Assembly (NCBI RefSeq): GCF_022538055.1
Contig: NZ_JAKZAM010000032.1
Coordinates: 1-63,199, forward strand
DNA: 63,199 bases
From: Cognataquiflexum nitidum
GTDB lineage: Bacteria > Bacteroidota > Bacteroidia > Cytophagales > Cyclobacteriaceae
Reading direction: 5' to 3'
Positions 61,047-63,199 of this stretch are shown here, in pieces. The first letter of the stretch is position 1; each line of letters opens with the position of its first letter. The notes under the pieces are model-generated. The model was not told where the DNA came from. It saw only the letters and a list, made by a program, of their open reading frames with translations, and made no database searches. The translations under genes were made by a program, and so were the position numbers.

Positions 61047-61839
61047 GGCGAGGATGTACGATGCGAGTATTGGAAGGTGGTTCGTGGTGGATCCGCTGGC
61101 GGAGATTCCGAGTCAGATAGCCCATTCTCCTTATGCCTATGCCTGGAACAACCCGATCAGCATGATCGATCCGACAGGGATGTCGGCGGAGGAATGTAAG
61201 GACTGTCCGGAATTCAAAGATGGCAACAAAGGTGAGGGTACAGGTCTTCCAGTATTTGAATTTCAATCGACTCCTGACTTCTCCGCTATAAACAAGAGTA
61301 ACCAAAACTCTCAAGCGGGGTGGGGAGGCTCGGGTGAATCCGGAAGTTCTGGAGATTATAAGTCCCCAAATGTACAGTATGCACAAAGGTATTTTAACCC
61401 AAACAGACCTTTATCGTCAGGCGAGGCGAGCCCAGATTACACAATCGAATCATTTACTTTGCCAATATTTGGGTTCGTTAAGGCGTTAAAAATTCCCGGA
61501 ATTCAGGCATTAATTAATAGATTGTTTCCTAAGGGGGGATTCCCATTTAATAAAGGTGTATTAGAGAATTTTACCAAACATGCCTTTGCAGGAGGTCGTC
61601 ATGCAGATCTAGGATTACCGCTGGAAACAATGGCTTCAAAAGGACTTAATTTAATAGAAAAGAATATGTCTTTTTTAAAAGCGGGAGACAATACCTTAAT
61701 CGGCACCATCAATGGAGTTCAAAAGTCATTTAAAGCCTACGTTCAAGATGGTAAAATTGTGTCAATAAATATGTATCAGGGAGCTTCGAATAGAATAACT
61801 AAAGGAACAGTGATAAATTATGGAAATGTAACATGGTAA
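61042..61839 (+). CDS. Rhs tip of module 3
   Basis: 265 residues from a GTG (MGARMYDASIGRWFVVDP). Core ends at NPISMIDPTGM (residue 46), followed by a linker with PDFSAINKSNQNSQAGWGG. The C-terminal tip from about 165 has FTKHAFAGGRHADLGLPLET, NLIEKNMSFLKAGDNTLIGT and QKSFKAYVQDGKIVSINMYQ. It resembles Ntox35-like polymorphic toxin tips as I remember them, but this is tentative. The truncated core starts exactly at the end of the 113 bp repeats. It overlaps the next gene by 7 bp. Confidence 0.7.
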   Translation: MGARMYDASIGRWFVVDPLAEIPSQIAHSPYAYAWNNPISMIDPTGMSAEECKDCPEFKDGNKGEGTGLPVFEFQSTPDFSAINKSNQNSQAGWGGSGESGSSGDYKSPNVQYAQRYFNPNRPLSSGEASPDYTIESFTLPIFGFVKALKIPGIQALINRLFPKGGFPFNKGVLENFTKHAFAGGRHADLGLPLETMASKGLNLIEKNMSFLKAGDNTLIGTINGVQKSFKAYVQDGKIVSINMYQGASNRITKGTVINYGNVTW

Positions 61840-62303
61840 AGGAAAATCAAAATTTAGAGCTTCTAAATCAAGAAGATTTAAAAGGTCATGAGACCTTTAA
61901 TCTAATCAATTGCATAGTTAATAAAATTGATTTGATAGGAGTGTTCGAATTGAATGCCTATTTGATTTTAGAAAACTGCATAATTAATAATTTACAAATT
62001 CATTCTTGTTGGTTTACGAATGGATTATTATTAAAAAATTGTATTATCAAAAACTATATAGATTATCAAATGGGTGGTCATAACGTAAGTCCTATAGTTA
62101 TAGAAGGAAATGTTTTCATGGAATTTTTCAATTTCTTTGATTGTCAATTTGAAAATCGTATTGAAGTAGTTAATAATGTTTTTATTAAAGGCACAAATCT
62201 TTTAGGCAACAAAGGGGAAGGTTTTGAAAATAGTTTTGCTGAAGGTTGGCTTGCTGAAAATAACGTAGGTAATATTGATTTAAATGAGGTTGAAGTGCGG
62301 TAG
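61833..62303 (+). CDS. Putative immunity protein with beta-helix-like repeats, module 3
   Basis: 156 residues, no signal. Regular short repeats with Asn and Cys at turns (LINCIVNKIDLIGVFELNAY, LILENCIINNLQIHSCWFTN, LLLKNCIIKNY, VVNNVFIKGTN) suggest a right-handed beta-helix, like pentapeptide repeat proteins. It overlaps the tip gene, so it should be cotranslated with it. Immunity role inferred. Confidence 0.65.
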   Translation: MVKENQNLELLNQEDLKGHETFNLINCIVNKIDLIGVFELNAYLILENCIINNLQIHSCWFTNGLLLKNCIIKNYIDYQMGGHNVSPIVIEGNVFMEFFNFFDCQFENRIEVVNNVFIKGTNLLGNKGEGFENSFAEGWLAENNVGNIDLNEVEVR

Positions 62304-62323
62304 CAGCTAAGACGAGTACAAAG

Positions 62324-62442
62324 CCCCTTCTGGGAGTAGATTGGCGTGTCTCTAGGTGTAGATTGTATCTACACCTTTTTATATTAGAATTTGTAATTCA
62401 TTTACCAAGAATTACCTTTCGTTAGGGTGTTTGGTTTAATCC
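62324..62442. repeat. Module-boundary repeat, copy 4
   Basis: CCCCTTCTGGGAGTAGATTG, GCGTGTCTCTAG, GTGTAGATTGTATCTACACC, TTACCAAGAATTACCTTTCG. It is followed at 62440-62520 by a diverged single copy of the 113 bp unit (ATGGAAGGATAAAAGGGTGG, CACCCAGTCGG). Confidence 0.75.
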
Positions 62443-62627
62443 AATTACATCCCGATGGATATCGTGGATGGAAGGATAAAAGGGTGGGATTACAAATCCT
62501 CCACCCAGTCGGAAAGGTAAAGCAGAAATTGACTTGAGTTTCTTTGACTTTCATGTTTTTGGTGTAAACCCTTTTCTTCATTTAACTTTTTTGCTCCCAA
62601 AAAACCTAATAACCCGCATTTTCATTA

Positions 62628-62691
62628 CCCCGGGCGGCGGTGCATGGGGAGCAGTGAGAGTATCAGAATCAGAGATGCACCTTGCCCGGGG
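62628..62691. repeat. CCCCG palindromic element
   Basis: CCCCGGGC (62628-62635) pairs with GCCCGGGG (62684-62691), inner GGTGCAT with ATGCACC. A second partial TACCCCGGGCCGATGGTGCA follows at 62881-62900. The gap 62443-62951 has no gene. Confidence 0.6.
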
Positions 62692-62951
62692 CTAATAATG
62701 TTTCGCCACGCCGCGGCGGACTGTTGGTCGAAGTTGGAAACTTATACTTCAAAAAGATTCTCTAATGGAACACCTGTGGGGAGGAGGTCGGCGGACCGGG
62801 CCGGCGATGAGATTGAGTTTGCTTTACTTTTTTGCTCCCAATCCCGATAGTAACCGGACCCTAGGACATCGCAATATCAATACCCCGGGCCGATGGTGCA
62901 GTGAATTGAAATCTTTATTTCAAATTTCCGATAAGAGGGAGTTTGGTTTGC

Positions 62952-63199
62952 CTAGAAATTGATCTCAAAAGAAACATTTGGCGTAATTCCCATCAGGGGC
63001 ACATAAGTAGTCGCAAGAATTTGGTCCCTGTTGTTCCTCCTATCACGGGGGGCGACCACTGAAACTTTGGTGTCGAGAATATTTTCTCTGTTGTAGAGGT
63101 TAAAAATACCCAATGAAACATTGTATCCATCCGACAAAACCCGTCGGGTTATAATCCGGAATTTTATTTAGGTCGGTATTCTTCCCAGTTTGATGGCAG
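62952..63199 (-). pseudogene. TonB-dependent receptor, C-terminal end (partial, frame disrupted)
   Basis: The minus strand encodes VLSDGYNVSLGIFNLYNREN, then RRNNRDQILATTYVPLMGIT and PNVSFEINF with terminal Phe, the last strands of an outer membrane receptor barrel. Upstream, at about 63140-63199, GKNTDLNKIPDYN continues in another frame, so a small deletion or frameshift (or a sequence error) lies near 63145-63150. The rest of the gene is outside the window. Confidence 0.65.

Noticed and set aside
60672..61386. Repeated minus-strand ORFs in the 113 bp repeats
   Set aside because: They arise because the 113 bp unit is open in one frame; the same short peptide repeats and runs into antisense Rhs sequence.

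Overview
The window looks like a chromosome segment of a member of Bacteroidota, order Cytophagales and probably near Cyclobacteriaceae. The reasons are the gene content (CcmE/CcmF-type cytochrome c maturation, a mraZ-to-ftsZ cluster lacking murB, murF and ddl, many SPII lipoproteins, a TonB-dependent receptor end), promoters of the TAnnTTTG type typical of Bacteroidota, weak Shine-Dalgarno sequences, and a MurE with the DNPR motif of meso-diaminopimelate cell walls. The genus is inference.

Region 1 (1-10290, minus strand, AT-rich) is an array of repeated cassettes. Four of them begin with a near-identical 150-190 bp leader (promoter, a TTGTCGACAA palindrome, 5' UTR). The leader is followed by a 60-71 residue exported Cys-containing peptide and then by one or more beta-propeller lipoproteins and a hairpin terminator. 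The mature peptides are unrelated to each other. A fifth propeller gene has no peptide, and the left edge holds broken propeller remnants.

Region 2 (10293-38180) is mostly housekeeping. It holds htpG, a formyltransferase, ccmB, a repeat-filled gap with one unknown secreted protein, ccmC-ccmD-like-ccmE-ccmF, a DUF2520 protein, pirin, an acyl-ACP desaturase, an esterase-like lipoprotein, an M19 dipeptidase, a TIM-barrel epimerase-like protein, a PQQ sugar dehydrogenase-like lipoprotein, an outer membrane barrel, an APC permease, gpsA with a PlsB-like acyltransferase, a polyprenyl synthetase and a TlpA-like lipoprotein. CcmE has a CxxxY instead of an HxxxY haem ligand motif.

Region 3 (38543-54007, plus strand) is the division and cell wall cluster mraZ-rsmH-ftsL-ftsI-murE-mraY-murD-ftsW-murG-murC-ftsQ-ftsA-ftsZ, nearly gapless. 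Three AAAGTGG repeats at 10 bp spacing upstream of mraZ are a likely MraZ autoregulatory site.

Region 4 (54010-63199) is accessory. After an FMN reductase and a ParE/RelE-type toxin-antitoxin pair comes a run of 5'-truncated Rhs C-terminal modules. Each has a core stub, a different toxin tip and a small downstream gene, probably immunity. The modules are bounded by copies of a roughly 115 bp repeat, carry a 17 bp repeat exactly at two tip junctions, and are broken by small palindromic insertions. One tip is a recognisable peptidoglycan hydrolase paired with a lipoprotein, the expected arrangement for a periplasmic toxin. The window ends in the 3' end of a TonB-dependent receptor gene on the minus strand.

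The two most unusual systems are the peptide/propeller cassette array (region 1) and the Rhs tip archive with its own recombination repeats and hairpin insertions (region 4). No tRNA, rRNA or CRISPR array was recognised.
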